Both the position numbers and the translations under genes were made by a program. The notes beneath the pieces are model-generated. The model made no database searches. It was not told the DNA's origin and saw nothing but the letters and a program-made list of their open reading frames with translations. From Megachile rotundata (Eukaryota > Arthropoda > Insecta > Hymenoptera > Megachilidae): a DNA stretch of 64,000 nt. Location of the stretch: the NCBI RefSeq assembly GCF_050947335.1, contig NW_027473588.1, positions 153,384-217,383 of the forward strand, in the 5' to 3' direction. Positions 45,301 through 58,545 of this stretch are shown piece by piece. Position 1 is the first letter of the stretch, and every line of letters begins with the position of its first letter.

Positions 45301-46215
45301 ATTGAGTGATTGTGTGCTTGTGTGATTGTGTGATTTTGTGATAGAGTGATTGTGTGATTGTGTGAATGTGTGATTGTGTGACCGTGATTGTGTGATTGAT
45401 GATTGTGTGATTGTGTGATTGTGTGATTGTGTGATTGTGTGATTGTGTGATTGTGTGATTGTGTAATTGTGATTGTGTGATTGTGTGATTGTGTGATTGT
45501 GTGATTTTGTGATTGTGTGATTGTGTGATTGAGTGATTGTGTGCTTGTGTGATTGTGTGATTGTGTGATTGTGTAATTGTGATTGTGTGATTGTGTGATT
45601 GTGTGATTGTGTGATTTTGTGATTGTGTGATTGTGTGATTGAGTGATTGTGTGCTTGTGTGATTGTGTGATTTTGTGATAGAGTGATTGTGTGATTGTGT
45701 GAATGTGTGATTGTGTGATTGATGATTGTGTGATTGTGTGATTGTGTGATTGTGTGATTGTGTGATTGTGTGATTGTGATTGTGTGATTGTGATTGTGTG
45801 ATTGTGATTGTGTGATTATGAGATTGTGTGAATTGTGTGATTGTGTGATTGTGTGATTGTGTGATTGTGTGATTGTGTGATTGCGATTGTGTGATTGTGA
45901 TTGTGTGATTGTGATTGTGTGATTTTGTGATTGTGTGATTGTGTGATTGAGTGATTGTGTGCTTGTGTGATTGTGTGATTGTGAGATTGTGTGAATTGTG
46001 TGGTTGTGTGATTGTGTGATTGTGTGATTGTGTGATTGCGATTGTGTGATTGCGATTGTGTGATTGTGATTGTGTGATTGTGATTGTGTGATTGTGATTG
46101 TGTGATTGTGTGCTTGTGTGATTGTGTGAATTGTGTCGTTGTGTGATTGTGTGATTGTGTGATTGTGTGATTGCGATTGTGTGATTGCGATTGTGTGATT
46201 GCGATTGTGTGATTG
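45300..46215. repeat. 883-bp tandem duplication, copy 2
   Basis: GATAGAG 45340 (offset 875), second GATAGAG 45677 (883), GATTATGAG 45814 (883), GAATTGTGTCG 46128 (883). The join lies between about 45285 and 45305, where GCGATTGTGTGATT runs straight into GATTGAG rather than into the GTATGATT step that follows in copy 2. Confidence 0.92.
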
Positions 46216-46860
46216 TGATTGTATGATTGTGATTGTGTGTTTGTGATTGTGTGATTGTGTGATTGTGTGATTGTGTGATTGTGTGATTGTGATTGTGTGA
46301 TTGTGATTGTGTGATTGTGATTGTGTGATTGTGATTGTGTGATTATGAGATTGTGTGAACTGTGTGATTGTGTGAGTGTGTGATTGTGTGATTGTGTGAT
46401 TGTGTGATTGTGTGATTGTGTGATTGTGTGGTTGTGTGATCGTGTGATTGAGTGATTGTGTGTTTGTGTGATTGTATGATTGCGTGATTGTGTGATTGTG
46501 TGATTGTGTAATTGTGATTGTGTGATTGTGATTGTGTGATTGTGTGATTGTGTGATTGAGTGATTGTGTGATTGTGATTGTGTGATTGTGATTGTGTGAT
46601 TGTGATTGTGTGATTGTGATTGTGTGATTGTGATTGTGTGATTGTGATTGTGTGATTGTGATTGTGTGATTGTGATTGTGTGATTGTGATTGTGTGATTG
46701 TGATTGTGTGATTGTGATTGTGTGATTGTGATTGTGTGATTGTGATTGTGTGATTGTGATTGTGTGATTGTGATTGTGTGATTGTGATTGTGTGATTGTG
46801 ATTGTGTGATTGTGGTTGTGTGATTGTGTGATTGAGTGGTTGTGTGATTGTGTGATTGTG
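46120..46860. repeat. Composite module C, copy 3
   Basis: GAATTGTGTCG 46128, three GCGATT, GTATGATT near 46230, GTGTTTG, GATTATGAG near 46341 followed by GAACTG (GAATTG in other copies), GAGTG, GTGGTT, GATCG with GATTGAG (GATTGGG in copies 1 and 2), GTGTTTG, GTATGATTGCG, GTAATT, GATTGAG 46554, a short 14-mer core and GAGTGGTTG at 46834. The core span is 280 bp (20 x 14), the smallest of the family. Confidence 0.92.
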
Positions 46861-47580
46861 TGATTGTGTGATTGTGTAATTGTGATTGTGTGATTGTGTG
46901 ATTGTGATTGTGTGATTGTGTGATTGTGTGATTGTGTAATTGTGATTGTGTGATTGTGTGATTGTGTGATTGTGTGATTGTGTGATTGTGTGATTGTGTG
47001 ATTGTGTGATTGTGTGATTGCGATTGTGTGATTGTGATTGTGTGATTGTGATTGTGTGATTGTGATTGTGTGATTGTGATTGTGTGATTGTGTGATTGTG
47101 TGATTGTGTAATTGTGATTGTGCGATTGTGATTGTGTGATTGTGAGATTGTGTGAATTGTGTGATTGTGTGATTGTGTGATTGATTGATTGTGTGATTGC
47201 GATTGTGTGATTGTGATTGTGTGATTGTGATTGTGTGATTGTGATTGTGTGATTGTGATTGTGTGATTGTGATTGTGTGATTGTGATTGTGTGATTGTGA
47301 TTGTGTGATTGTGATTGTGTGATTGTGGTTGTGTGATTGTGATTGTGTGATTGTGATTGTGTGATTGTGACTGTGTGATTGTGTGAGTGTGTGATTGTGT
47401 GATTGTGTGATTGTGTGATTGTGTGATTGTGTGGTTGTGTGATCGTGTGATTGAGTGATTGTGTGTTTGTGTGATTGTGTGATTGCGTGATTGTGTGATT
47501 GTGTGATTGTGTAATTGTGATTGTGTGATTGTGATTGTGTGATTGTGTGATTGTGAGATTGTGTGATTGAGTGATTGTGT
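46860..47580. repeat. GATTGATTGATT module, copy 1
   Basis: GTAATT twice, 8-mers, GCGATT, a few 14-mers, GTAATT with GCGATT, GAGATT, GAATTG, then GATTGATTGATT at 47179 (three GATT with no GTG between). GCGATT and a 14-mer array lead to GTGGTT at 47325, then GACT, GAGTG, 8-mers, GTGGTT, GATCG, GTGTTTG, GATTGCGTG, GTAATT and GAGATT with GATTGAG near 47560. Other copies lie at 52430, 54860, 58063, 59686 and 62102. Confidence 0.91.
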
Positions 47581-48235
47581 GATTGTGATTGTGTGATTGT
47601 GATTGTGTGATTGTGATTGTGTGATTGTGATTGTGTGATTGTGATTGTGTGATTGTGATTGTGTGATTGTGATTGTGTGATTGTGTGATTGTGATTGTGT
47701 GAATGTGATTGTGTGATTATGATTGTGTGATTGTGATTGTGTGATTGTGATTGTGTGATTGTGATTGTGTGATTGTGATTATGTGATTGTGATTGTGTGA
47801 TTGTGATTGTGTGATTGTGATTGTGTGATTGTGATTGTGTGATTGTGATTGTGTGATTGTGATTGTGTGATTGTGATTGTGTGATTGTGATTGTGTGATT
47901 GTGATTGTGTGATTGTGATTGTGTGATTGTGATTGTGTGATTGTGATTGTGTGATTGTGATTGTGTGATTGTGATTGTGTGATTGTGATTGTGTGATTGT
48001 GATTGTGTGATTGTGATTTTGTGATTGTGATTTTGTGATTGTGATTGTGTGATTGTGATTGTGTGATTGTGATTGTGTGATTGTGATTGTGTGATTGTGA
48101 TTGTGTGATTGTGATTGTGTGATTGTGATTGTGTGATTGTGATTGTGTGATTGTGATTGTGTGATTGTGATTGTGTGATTGTGGTTGTGTGATTGTGATT
48201 GTGTGATTGTGATTGTGTGATTGTGACTGTGTGAT
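47575..48235. repeat. 14-mer array with scattered variants
   Basis: About 46 units with an extra 8-mer near 47683, GAATG near 47701, GATTATG near 47715 and 47777, two GATTTTG near 48017 and 48031, and GTGGTT near 48182. The GATTATG variants supply the only minus-strand stops nearby. Confidence 0.92.
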
Positions 48236-48445
48236 TGTGTGAGTGTGTGATTGTGTGATTGTGTGATTGTGTGATTGTGTGATTGTGTGGTTGTGTGATC
48301 GTGTGATTGAGTGATCGTGTGTTTGTGTGATTGTGTGATTGCGTGATTGTGTGATTGTGTGATTGTGTAATTGTGATTGTGTGATTGTGATTGTGTGATT
48401 GTGTGATTGTGTGATTGTGTGATTGAGTGATTGTGTGATTGTGAT
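48225..48445. repeat. 8-mer step with doubled GATCG
   Basis: GACT, GAGTG, plain 8-mers, GTGGTT, GATCG, GATTGAG then a second GATCG, GTGTTTG, GATTGCGTG, GTAATT and GATTGAG near 48421. The second GATCG (near 48313) replaces the GATT seen at this step in other copies. Confidence 0.9.
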
Positions 48446-48800
48446 TGTGTGATTGTGATTGTGCGATTGTGATTGTGCGATTGTGATTGTGTGATTGTGA
48501 TTGTGTGATTGTGATTGTGTGATTGTGATTGTGTGATTGTGATTGTGTGATTGTGATTGTGTGATTGTGATTGTGTGATTGTGATTGTGTGATTGTGATT
48601 GTGTGATTGTGATTGTGTGATTGTGATTGTGTGATTGTGATTGTGTGATTGTGATTGTGTGATTGTGATTGTGTGATTGTGATTGTGTGATTGTGATTGT
48701 GTGATTGTGATTGTGTGATTGTGATTGTGTGATTGTGATTGTGTGATTGTGATTGTGTGATTGTGATTGTGTGATTGTGATTGTGTGATTGTGATTGTGT
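48440..48800. repeat. 14-mer array, about 25 units
   Basis: A plain GTGTGATTGTGATT array except two GCGATT units near 48464 and 48478. Confidence 0.93.
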
Positions 48801-49690
48801 GATTGTGTGATTGTGTGATTGTGTGATTGTGTGATTGTGTGATTGTGTGATTGTGTGGTTGTGTGATTGTGTGGTTGTGTGATTGTGTGATTGTGTGATT
48901 GTGTGATTGTGTGATTGTGTGATTGTGTGATTGTGTGATTGTGTGATTGTGATTGTGTGATTGTGATTGTGTGATTGTGATTGTGTGATTGTGATTGTGT
49001 GATTGTGATTGTGTGATTGTGATCGTGTGATTGTGATCGTGTGATTGTGATCGTGTGATTGTGATCGTGTGATTGTGATCGTGTGATTGTGATTGTGTGA
49101 TTGTGATTGTGTGATTGTGATTGTGTGATTGTGATTGTGTGATTGTGATTGTGTGATTGTGATTGTGTGATTGTGATTGTGTGATTGTGATTGTGTGATT
49201 GTGTGATTGTGTGATTGTGTGATTGTGTGATTGTGTGGTTGTGTGATTGTGTGGTTGTGTGATTGTGTGATTGTGTGATTGTGTGATTGTGTGATTGTGT
49301 GATTGTGTGATTGTGTGGTTGTGTGATTGTGTGGTTGTGTGATTGTGTGATTGTGTGATTGTGTGATTGTGTGATTGTGTGATTGTGTGATTGTGTGATT
49401 GTGTGATTGTGATTGTGTGATTGTGATTGTGTGATTGTGATTGTGTGATTGTGATTGTGTGATTGTGATTGTGTGATTGTGATCGTGTGATTGTGATCGT
49501 GTGATTGTGATCGTGTGATTGTGATCGTGTGATTGTGATCGTGTGATTGTGATCGTGTGATTGTGATCGTGTGATTGTGATCGTGTGATTGTGATCGTGT
49601 GATTGTGATCGTGTGATTGTGATCGTGTGATTGTGATCGTGTGATTGTGATCGTGTGATTGTGATCGTGTGATTGTGATCGTGTGATTGT
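48795..49690. repeat. Alternating 8-mer blocks and GATCG 14-mer runs
   Basis: An 8-mer block with two GTGGTT (about 48800-48945) is followed by 14-mers with five consecutive GATCG units (49021-49077). A longer 8-mer block with four GTGGTT in two pairs (about 49200-49400) is followed by 14-mers with fifteen consecutive GATCG units (49481-49677). The repeated layout points to duplication of the unit '8-mer block plus GATCG run' with later expansion (inference). Confidence 0.93.
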
Positions 49691-51965
49691 GATTGTGTGA
49701 TTGTGATTGTGTGATTGTGATTGTGTGATTGTGATTGTGTGATTGTGATTGTGTGATTGTGATTGTGTGATTGTGATTGTGTGATTGTGATTGTGTGATT
49801 GTGATTGTGTGATTGTGATTGTGTGATTGTGATTGTGTGATTGTGATTGTGTGATTGTGATTGTGTGATTGTGATTGTGTGATTGTGATTGTGTGATTGT
49901 GAATGTGTGATTGTGATTGTGTGATTGTGATTGTGTGATTGTGATTGTGTGATTGTGATTGTGTGATTGTGATTGTGTGATTGTGATTGTGTGATTGTGA
50001 TTGTGTGATTGTGATTGTGTGATTGTGATTGTGTGATTGTGATTGTGTGATTGTGATTGTGTGATTGTGATTGTGTGATTGTGATTGTGTGATTGTGATT
50101 GTGTGATTGTGATTGTGTGATTGTGATTGTGTGATTGTGATTGTGTGATTGTGATTGTGTGATTGTGATTGTGTGATTGTGATTGTGTGATTGTGATTGT
50201 GTGATTGTGATTGTGTGATTGTGATTGTGTGATTGTGATTGTGTGATTGTGATTGTGTGATTGTGATTGTGTGATTGTGATTGTGTGATTGTGATTGTGT
50301 GATTGTGATTGTGTGATTGTGATTGTGTGATTGTGATTGTGTGATTGTGATTGTGTGATTGTGATTGTGTGATTGTGATTGTGTGATTGTGATTGTGTGA
50401 TTGTGATTGTGTGATTGTGATTGTGTGATTGTGATTGTGTGATTGTGATTGTGTGATTGTGATTGTGTGATTGTGATTGTGTGATTGTGATTGTGTGATT
50501 GTCATTGTGTGATTGTGATTGTGTGATTGTGATTGTGTGATTGTGATTGTGTGATTGTGATTGTGTGATTGTCATTGTGTGATTGTGATTGTGTGATTGT
50601 GATTGTGTGATTGTGATTGTGTGATTGTGATTGTGTGATTGTGATTGTGTGATTGTGATTGTGTGATTGTGATTGTGTGATTGTGATTGTGTGATTGTGA
50701 TTGTGTGATTGTGATTGTGTGATTGTGATTGTGTGATTGTGTGATTGTGATTGTGTGATTGTGATTGTGTGATTGTGATTGTGTGATTGTGATTGTGTGA
50801 TTGTGATTGTGTGATTGTGATTGTGTGATTGTGATTGTGTGATTGTGATTGTGTGATTGTGATTGTGTGATTGTGATTGTGTGATTGTGATTGTGTGATT
50901 GTGATTGTGTGATTGTGATTGTGTGATTGTGATTGTGTGATTGTGATTGTGTGATTGTGATTGTGTGATTGTGATTGTGTGATTGTGATTGTGTGATTGT
51001 GATTGTGTGATTGTGATTGTGTGATTGTGATTGTGTGATTGTGATTGTGTGATTGTGATTGTGTGATTGTGATTGTGTGATTGTGATTGTGTGATTGTGA
51101 TTGTGTGATTGTGATTGTGTGATTGTGATTGTGTGATTGTGATTGTGTGATTGTGATTGTGTGATTGTGATTGTGTGATTGTGATTGTGTGATTGTGATT
51201 GTGTGATTGTGATTGTGTGATTGTGATTGTGTGATTGTGATTGTGTGATTGTGATTGTGTGATTGTGATTGTGTGATTGTGATTGTGTGATTGTGATTGT
51301 GTGATTGTGATTGTGTGATTGTGATTGTGTGATTGTGATTGTGTGATTGTGATTGTGTGATTGTGATTGTGTGATTGTGATTGTGTGATTGTGATTGTGT
51401 GATTGTGATTGTGTGATTGTGATTGTGTGATTGTGATTGTGTGATTGTGATTGTGTGATTGTGATTGTGTGATTGTGATTGTGTGATTGTGATTGTGTGA
51501 TTGTGATTGTGTGATTGTGATTGTGTGATTGTGATTGTGTGATTGTGATTGTGTGATTGTGATTGTGTGATTGTGATTGTGTGATTGTGATTGTGTGATT
51601 GTGATTGTGTGATTGTGATTGTGTGATTGTGATTGTGTGATTGTGATTGTGTGATTGTGATTGTGTGATTGTGATTGTGTGATTGTGATTGTGTGATTGT
51701 GATTGTGTGATTGTGATTGTGTGATTGTGATTGTGTGATTGTGATTGTGTGATTGTGATTGTGTGATTGTGATTGTGTGATTGTGATTGTGTGATTGTGA
51801 TTGTGTGATTGTGATTGTGTGATTGTGATTGTGTGATTGTGATTGTGTGATTGTGATTGTGTGATTGTGATTGTGTGATTGTGATTGTGTGATTGTGATT
51901 GTGTGATTGTGATTGTGTGATTGTGATTGTGTGATTGTGATTGTGTGATTGTGATTGTGTGATTG
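49690..51965. repeat. Long 14-mer array, about 162 units
   Basis: GTGTGATTGTGATT array with GAATG near 49901, GTCATT at 50501 and 50571 and an extra 8-mer near 50737. From about 50745 to 51960 I saw no deviation. It ends at GTGGTT followed by GAGTGGTTG at 51987. Confidence 0.95.
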
Positions 51966-52435
51966 TGGTTGTGTGATTGTGTGATTGAGTGGTTGTGTGA
52001 TTGTGTGATTGTGTGATTGTGTGATTGTGTGATTGTGTAATTGTGATTGTGTGATTGTGTGATTGTGATTGTGTGATTGTGTGATTGTGTGATTGTGTAA
52101 TTGTGATTGTGTGATTGTGTGATTGTGTGATTGTGTGATTGTGTGATTGTGTGATTGTGTGATTGTGTGATTGTGTGATTGTGTGATTGTGTGATTGTGT
52201 GATTGTGTGATTGTGTGATTGTGTGATTGCGATTGTGTGATTGTGATTGTGTGATTGTGATTGTGTGATTGTGATTGTGTGATTGTGATTGTGTGATTGT
52301 GATTGTGTGATTGTGATTGTGTGATTGTGATTGTGTGATTGTGTGATTGTGTGATTGTGTAATTGTGATTGTGCGATTGTGATTGTGTGATTGTGAGATT
52401 GTGTGAATTGTGTGATTGTGTGATTGTGTGATTGA
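51960..52435. repeat. 8-mer block with GTAATT pair and short 14-mer array
   Basis: GTGGTT, GAGTGGTTG, 8-mers with GTAATT twice, a plain 8-mer run, GCGATT near 52229, about seven 14-mers, GTAATT at 52359, GCGATT, GAGATT and GAATTG, ending at GATTGATTGATT 52430. Confidence 0.92.
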
Positions 52436-55400
52436 TTGATTGTGTGATTGCGATTGTGTGATTGTGATTGTGTGATTGTGATTGTGTGATTGTGATTGTG
52501 TGATTGTGATTGTGTGATTGTGATTGTGTGATTGTGATTGTGTGATTGTGATTGTGTGATTGTGATTGTGTGATTGTGATTGTGTGATTGTGATTGTGTG
52601 ATTGTGATTGTGTGATTGTGATTGTGTGATTGTGATTGTGTGATTGTGATTGTGTGATTGTGGTTGTGTGATTGTGATTGTGTGATTGTGATTGTGTGAT
52701 TGTGACTGTGTGATTGTGTGAGTGTGTGATTGTGTGATTGTGTGATTGTGTGATTGTGTGATTGTGTGATTGTGTGGTTGTGTGATCGTGTGATTGAGTG
52801 ATTGTGTGTTTGTGTGATTGTGTGATTGCGTGATTGTGTGATTGTGTGATTGTGTAATTGTGATTGTGTGATTGTGATTGTGTGATTGTGTGATTGTGTG
52901 ATTGTGTGATTGAGTGATTGTGTGATTGTGATTGTGTGATTGTGATTGTGTGATTGTGATTGTGTGATTGTGATTGTGTGATTGTGATTGTGTGATTGTG
53001 ATTGTGTGATTGTGATTGTGTGATTGTGATTGTGTGATTGTGATTGTGTGATTGTGATTGTGTGATTGTGATTGTGTGATTGTGATTGTGTGATTGTGAT
53101 TGTGTGATTGTGATTGTGTGATTGTGATTGTGTGATTGTGATTGTGTGATTGTGATTGTGTGATTGTGATTGTGTGATTGTGATTGTGTGATTGTGATTG
53201 TGTGATTGTGATTGTGTGATTGTGATTGTGTGATTGTGATTGTGTGATTGTGATTGTGTGATTGTGATTGTGTGATTGTGATTGTGTGATTGTGGTTGTG
53301 TGATTGTGTGATTGAGTGGTTGTGTGATTGTGTGATTGTGTGATTGTGTGATTGTGTAATTGTGATTGTGTGATTGTGTGATTGTGATTGTGTGATTGTG
53401 TGATTGTGTGATTGTGTAATTGTGATTGTGTGATTGTGTGATTGTGTGATTGTGTGATTGTGAGATTGTGTGAATTGTGTGGTTGTGTGATTGTGTGATT
53501 GTGTGATTGTGTGATTGCGATTGTGTGATTGCGATTGTGTGATTGTGATTGTGTGATTGTGATTGTGTGATTGTGATTGTGTGATTGTGTGCTTGTGTGA
53601 TTGTGTGAATTGTGTCGTTGTGTGATTGTGTGATTGTGTGATTGTGTGATTGCGATTGTGTGATTGCGATTGTGTGATTGTGATTGTATGATTGTGATTG
53701 TGTGTTTGTGATTGTGTGATTGTGTGATTGTGTGATTGTGTGATTGTGTGATTGTGATTGTGTGATTGTGATTGTGTGATTGTGATTGTGTGATTGTGAT
53801 TGTGTGATTATGAGATTGTGTGAATTGTGTGATTGTGTGAGTGTGTGATTGTGTGATTGTGTGATTGTGTGATTGTGTGATTGTGTGATTGTGTGGTTGT
53901 GTGATCGTGTGATTGAGTGATTGTGTGTTTGTGTGATTGTATGATTGCGTGATTGTGTGATTGTGTGATTGTGTAATTGTGATTGTGTGATTGTGATTGT
54001 GTGATTGTGTGATTATGTGATTGTGTGATTGTGTGATTGAGTGATTGTGTGATTGTGATTGTGTGATTGTGATTGTGTGATTGTGATTGTGTGATTGTGA
54101 TTGTGTGATTGTGATTGTGTGATTGTGATTGTGTGATTGTGATTGTGTGATTGTGATTGTGTGATTGTGATTGTGTGATTGTGATTGTGTGATTGTGATT
54201 GTGTGATTGTGATTGTGTGATTGTGATTGTGTGATTGTGATTGTGTGATTGTGATTGTGTGATTGTGATTGTGTGATTGTGATTGTGTGATTGTGATTGT
54301 GTGATTGTGATTGTGTGATTGTGATTGTGTGATTGTGATTGTGTGATTGTGATTGTGTGATTGTGATTGTGTGATTGTGATTGTGTGATTGGGATTGTGT
54401 GATTGTGATTGTGTGATTGTGATTGTGTGATTGTGATTGTGTGATTGTGGTTGTGTGATTGTGTGATTGAGTGGTTGTGTGATTGTGTGATTGTGTGATT
54501 GTGTGATTGTGTAATTGTGATTGTGTGATTGTGTGATTGTGATTGTGTGATTGTGTGATTGTGTGATTGTGTAATTGTGATTGTGTGATTGTGTGATTGT
54601 GTGATTGTGTGATTGTGTGATTGTGTGATTGTGTGATTGTGTGATTGTGTGATTGTGTGATTGTGTGATTGTGTGATTGTGTGATTGCGATTGTGTGATT
54701 GTGATTGTGTGATTGTGATTGTGTGATTGTGATTGTGTGATTGTGATTGTGTGATTGTGATTGTGTGATTGTGTGATTGTGTGATTGTGTAATTGTGATT
54801 GTGCGATTGTGATTGTGTGATTGTGAGATTGTGTGAATTGTGTGATTGTGTGATTGTGTGATTGATTGATTGTGTGATTGCGATTGTGTGATTGCGATTG
54901 TGTGATTGTGATTGTGTGATTGTGATTGTGTGATTGTGATTGTGTGATTGTGATTGTGTGATTGTGATTGTGTGATTGTGATTGTGTGATTGTGATTGTG
55001 TGATTGTGATTGTGTGATTGTGATTGTGTGATTGTGGTTGTGTGATTGTGATTGTGTGATTGTGATTGTGTGATTGTGACTGTGTGATTGTGTGAGTGTG
55101 TGATTGTGTGATTGTGTGATTGTGTGATTGTGTGATTGTGTGGTTGTGTGATCGTGTGATTGAGTGATTGTGTGTTTGTGTGATTGTGTGATTGCGTGAT
55201 TGTGTGATTGTGTGATTGTGTAATTGTGATTGTGTGATTGTGATTGTGTGATTGTGTGATTGTGTGATTGAGTGATTGTGTGATTGTGATTGTGTGATTG
55301 TGATTGTGTGATTGTGATTGTGTGATTGTGATTGTGTGATTGTGATTGTGTGATTGTGATTGTGTGATTGTGATTGTGTGATTGTGATTGTGTGATTGTG

Positions 55401-55830
55401 ATTGTGTGATTGTGATTGTGTGATTGTGATTGTGTGATTGTGATTGTGTGATTGTGATTGTGTGATTGTGATTGTGTGATTGTGATTGTGTGATTGTGAT
55501 TGTGTGATTGTCATTGTGTGATTGTCATTGTGTGATTGTCATTGTGTGATTGTCATTGTGTGATTGTGATTGTGTGATTGTGATTGTGTGATTGTGATTG
55601 TGTGATTGTGATTGTGTGATTGTGATTGTGTGATTGTGATTGTGTGATTGTGATTGTGTGATTGTGATTGTGTGATTGTGATTGTGTGATTGTGATTGTG
55701 TGATTGTGATTGTGTGATTGTGATTGTGTGATTGTGATTGTGTGATTGTGATTGTGTGATTGTGATTGTGTGATTGTGATTGTGTGATTGTGATTGTGTG
55801 ATTGTGATTGTGTGATTGTGATTGTGTGAT
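52330..55830. repeat. Duplication with 7,256-bp offset, copy 1
   Basis: GTAATT 52359, GATTGATTGATT 52430, GTGGTT 52660, GATTGAG 52908, GAGTGG 53314, GAATTGTGTCG 53607 and GATTATGAG 53806 all recur exactly 7,256 bp downstream. GATTGGG 54387 and GATTGATTGATT 54860 recur at 7,242, GTGGTT 55034 at 7,228, GTCATT 55510 at 7,256 and GATAGTG 55828 at 7,200. Every change is a multiple of 14. Inside are one GATTGATTGATT module, one composite module C (core 434 bp, 54035-54469) and a second GATTGATTGATT module. Confidence 0.94.
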
Positions 55831-57968
55831 AGTGATTGTGTGATTGTGATTGTGTGATTGTGATTGTGTGATTGTGATTGTGTGATTGTGATTGTGTGAT
55901 TGTGATTGTGTGATTGTGATTGTGTGATTGTGATTGTGTGATTGTGATTGTGTGATTGTGATTGTGTGATTGTGATTGTGTGATTGTGATTGTGTGATTG
56001 TGATTGTGTGATTGTGATTGTGTGATTGTGATTGTGTGATTGTGATTGTGTGATTGTGATTGTGTGATTGTGATTGTGTGATTGTGATTGTGTGATTGTG
56101 ATTGTGTGATTGTGATTGTGTGATTGTGATTGTGTGATTGTGATTGTGTGATTGTGATTGTGTGATTGTGATTGTGTGATTGTGATTGTGTGATTGTGAT
56201 TGTGTGATTGTGATTGTGTGATTGTGATTGTGTGATTGTGATTGTGTGATTGTGATTGTGTGATTGTGATTGTGTGATTGTGATTGTGTGATTGTGATTG
56301 TGTGATTGTGATTGTGTGATTGTGATTGTGTGATTGTGATTGTGTGATTGTGATTGTGTGATTGTGATTGTGTGATTGTGATTGTGTGATTGTGATTGTG
56401 TGATTGTGATTGTGTGATTGTGATTGTGTGATTGTGATTGTGTGATTGTGATTGTGTGATTGTGATTGTGTGATTGTGATTGTGTGATTGTGATTGTGTG
56501 ATTGTGATTGTGTGATTGTGATTGTGTGATTGTGATTGTGTGATTGTGATTGTGTGATTGTGATTGTGTGATTGTGATTGTGTGATTGTGATTGTGTGAT
56601 TGTGATTGTGTGATTGTGATTGTGTGATTGTGATTGTGTGATTGTGATTGTGTGATTGTGATTGTGTGATTGTGATTGTGTGATTGTGATTGTGTGATTG
56701 TGATTGTGTGATTGTGATTGTGTGATTGTGATTGTGTGATTGTGATTGTGTGATTGTGATTGTGTGATTGTGATTGTGTGATTGTGATTGTGTGATTGTG
56801 ATTGTGTGATTGTGATTGTGTGATTGTGATTGTGTGATTGTGATTGTGTGATTGTGATTGTGTGATTGTGATTGTGTGATTGTGATTGTGTGATTGTGAT
56901 TGTGTGATTGTGATTGTGTGATTGTGATTGTGTGATTGTGATTGTGTGATTGTGATTGTGTGATTGTGATTGTGTGATTGTGATTGTGTGATTGTGATTG
57001 TGTGATTGTGATTGTGTGATTGTGATTGTGTGATTGTGATTGTGTGATTGTGATTGTGTGATTGTGATTGTGTGATTGTGATTGTGTGATTGTGATTGTG
57101 TGATTGTGATTGTGTGATTGTGATTGTGTGATTGTGATTGTCTGATTGTGATTGTGTGATTGTGATTGTGTGATTGTGATTGTGTGATTGTGATTGTGTG
57201 ATTGTGATTGTGTGATTGTGATTGTGTGATTGTGATTGTGTGATTGTGATTGTGTGATTGTGATTGTGTGATTGTGATTGTGTGATTGTGATTGTGTGAT
57301 TGTGATTGTGTGATTGTGATTGTGTGATTGTGATTGTGTGATTGTGATTGTGTGATTGTGATTGTGTGATTGTGATTGTGTGATTGTGATTGTGTGATTG
57401 TGATTGTGTGATTGTGATTGTGTGATTGTGATTGTGTGATTGTGATTGTGTGATTGTGATTGTGTGATTGTGATTGTGTGATTGTGATTGTGTGATTGTG
57501 ATTGTGTGATTGTGATTGTGTGATTGTGATTGTGTGATTGTGATTGTGTGATTGTGATTGTGTGATTGTGATTGTGTGATTGTGATTGTGTGATTGTGAT
57601 TGTGTGATTGTGATTGTGTGATTGTGATTGTGTGATTGTGATTGTGTGATTGTGATTGTGTGATTGTGATTGTGTGATTGTGATTGTGTGATTGTGATTG
57701 TGTGATTGTGATTGTGTGATTGTGATTGTGTGATTGTGATTGTGTGATTGTGATTGTGTGATTGTGATTGTGTGATTGTGATTGTGTGATTGTGATTGTG
57801 TGATTGTGATTGTGTGATTGTGATTGTGTGATTGTGATTGTGTGATTGTGATTGTGTGATTGTGATTGTGTGATTGTGATTGTGTGATTGTGATTGTGTG
57901 ATTGTGATTGTGTGATTGTGATTGTGTGATTGTGATTGTGTGATTGTGATTGTGTGATTGTGATTGTG
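55280..57968. repeat. Long 14-mer array, about 192 units, with four GTCATT units
   Basis: A GTGTGATTGTGATT array. GTCATT occurs in four consecutive units (55510, 55524, 55538, 55552), GATAGTG at 55828 and GTCTGATT near 57140. From about 55835 to 57135 and on to 57965 I saw no other deviation. It ends directly in 8-mers and GTAATT near 57990 without the GAGTGGTTG step. Confidence 0.94.
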
Positions 57969-58545
57969 TGATTGTGTGATTGTGTGATTGTGTAATTGTG
58001 ATTGTGCGATTGTGATTGTGTGATTGTGAGATTGTGTGAATTGTGTGATTGTGTGATTGTGTGATTGATTGATTGTGTGATTGCGATTGTGTGATTGTGA
58101 TTGTGTGATTGTGATTGTGTGATTGTGATTGTGTGATTGTGATTGTGTGATTGTGATTGTGTGATTGTGATTGTGTGATTGTGATTGTGTGATTGTGATT
58201 GTGTGATTGTGATTGTGTGATTGTGATTGTGTGATTGTGATTGTGTGATTGTGATTGTGTGATTGTGATTGTGTGATTGTGGTTGTGTGATTGTGATTGT
58301 GTGATTGTGATTGTGTGATTGTGACTGTGTGATTGTGTGAGTGTGTGATTGTGTGATTGTGTGATTGTGTGATTGTGTGATTGTGTGATTGTGTGGTTGT
58401 GTGATCGTGTGATTGAGTGATTGTGTGTTTGTGTGATTGTGTGATTGCGTGATTGTGTGATTGTGTGATTGTGTAATTGTGATTGTGTGATTGTGATTGT
58501 GTGATTGTGTGATTGTGTGATTGTGTGATTGAGTGATTGTGTGAT
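57960..58545. repeat. GATTGATTGATT module, copy 4
   Basis: GTAATT, GCGATT, GAGATT, GAATTG, GATTGATTGATT at 58063, GCGATT, 14-mer array, GTGGTT at 58279, GACT, GAGTG, 8-mers, GTGGTT, GATCG, GTGTTTG, GATTGCGTG, GTAATT and GATTGAG at 58527. From GATTGATTGATT to GTGGTT is 216 bp. Confidence 0.92.
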
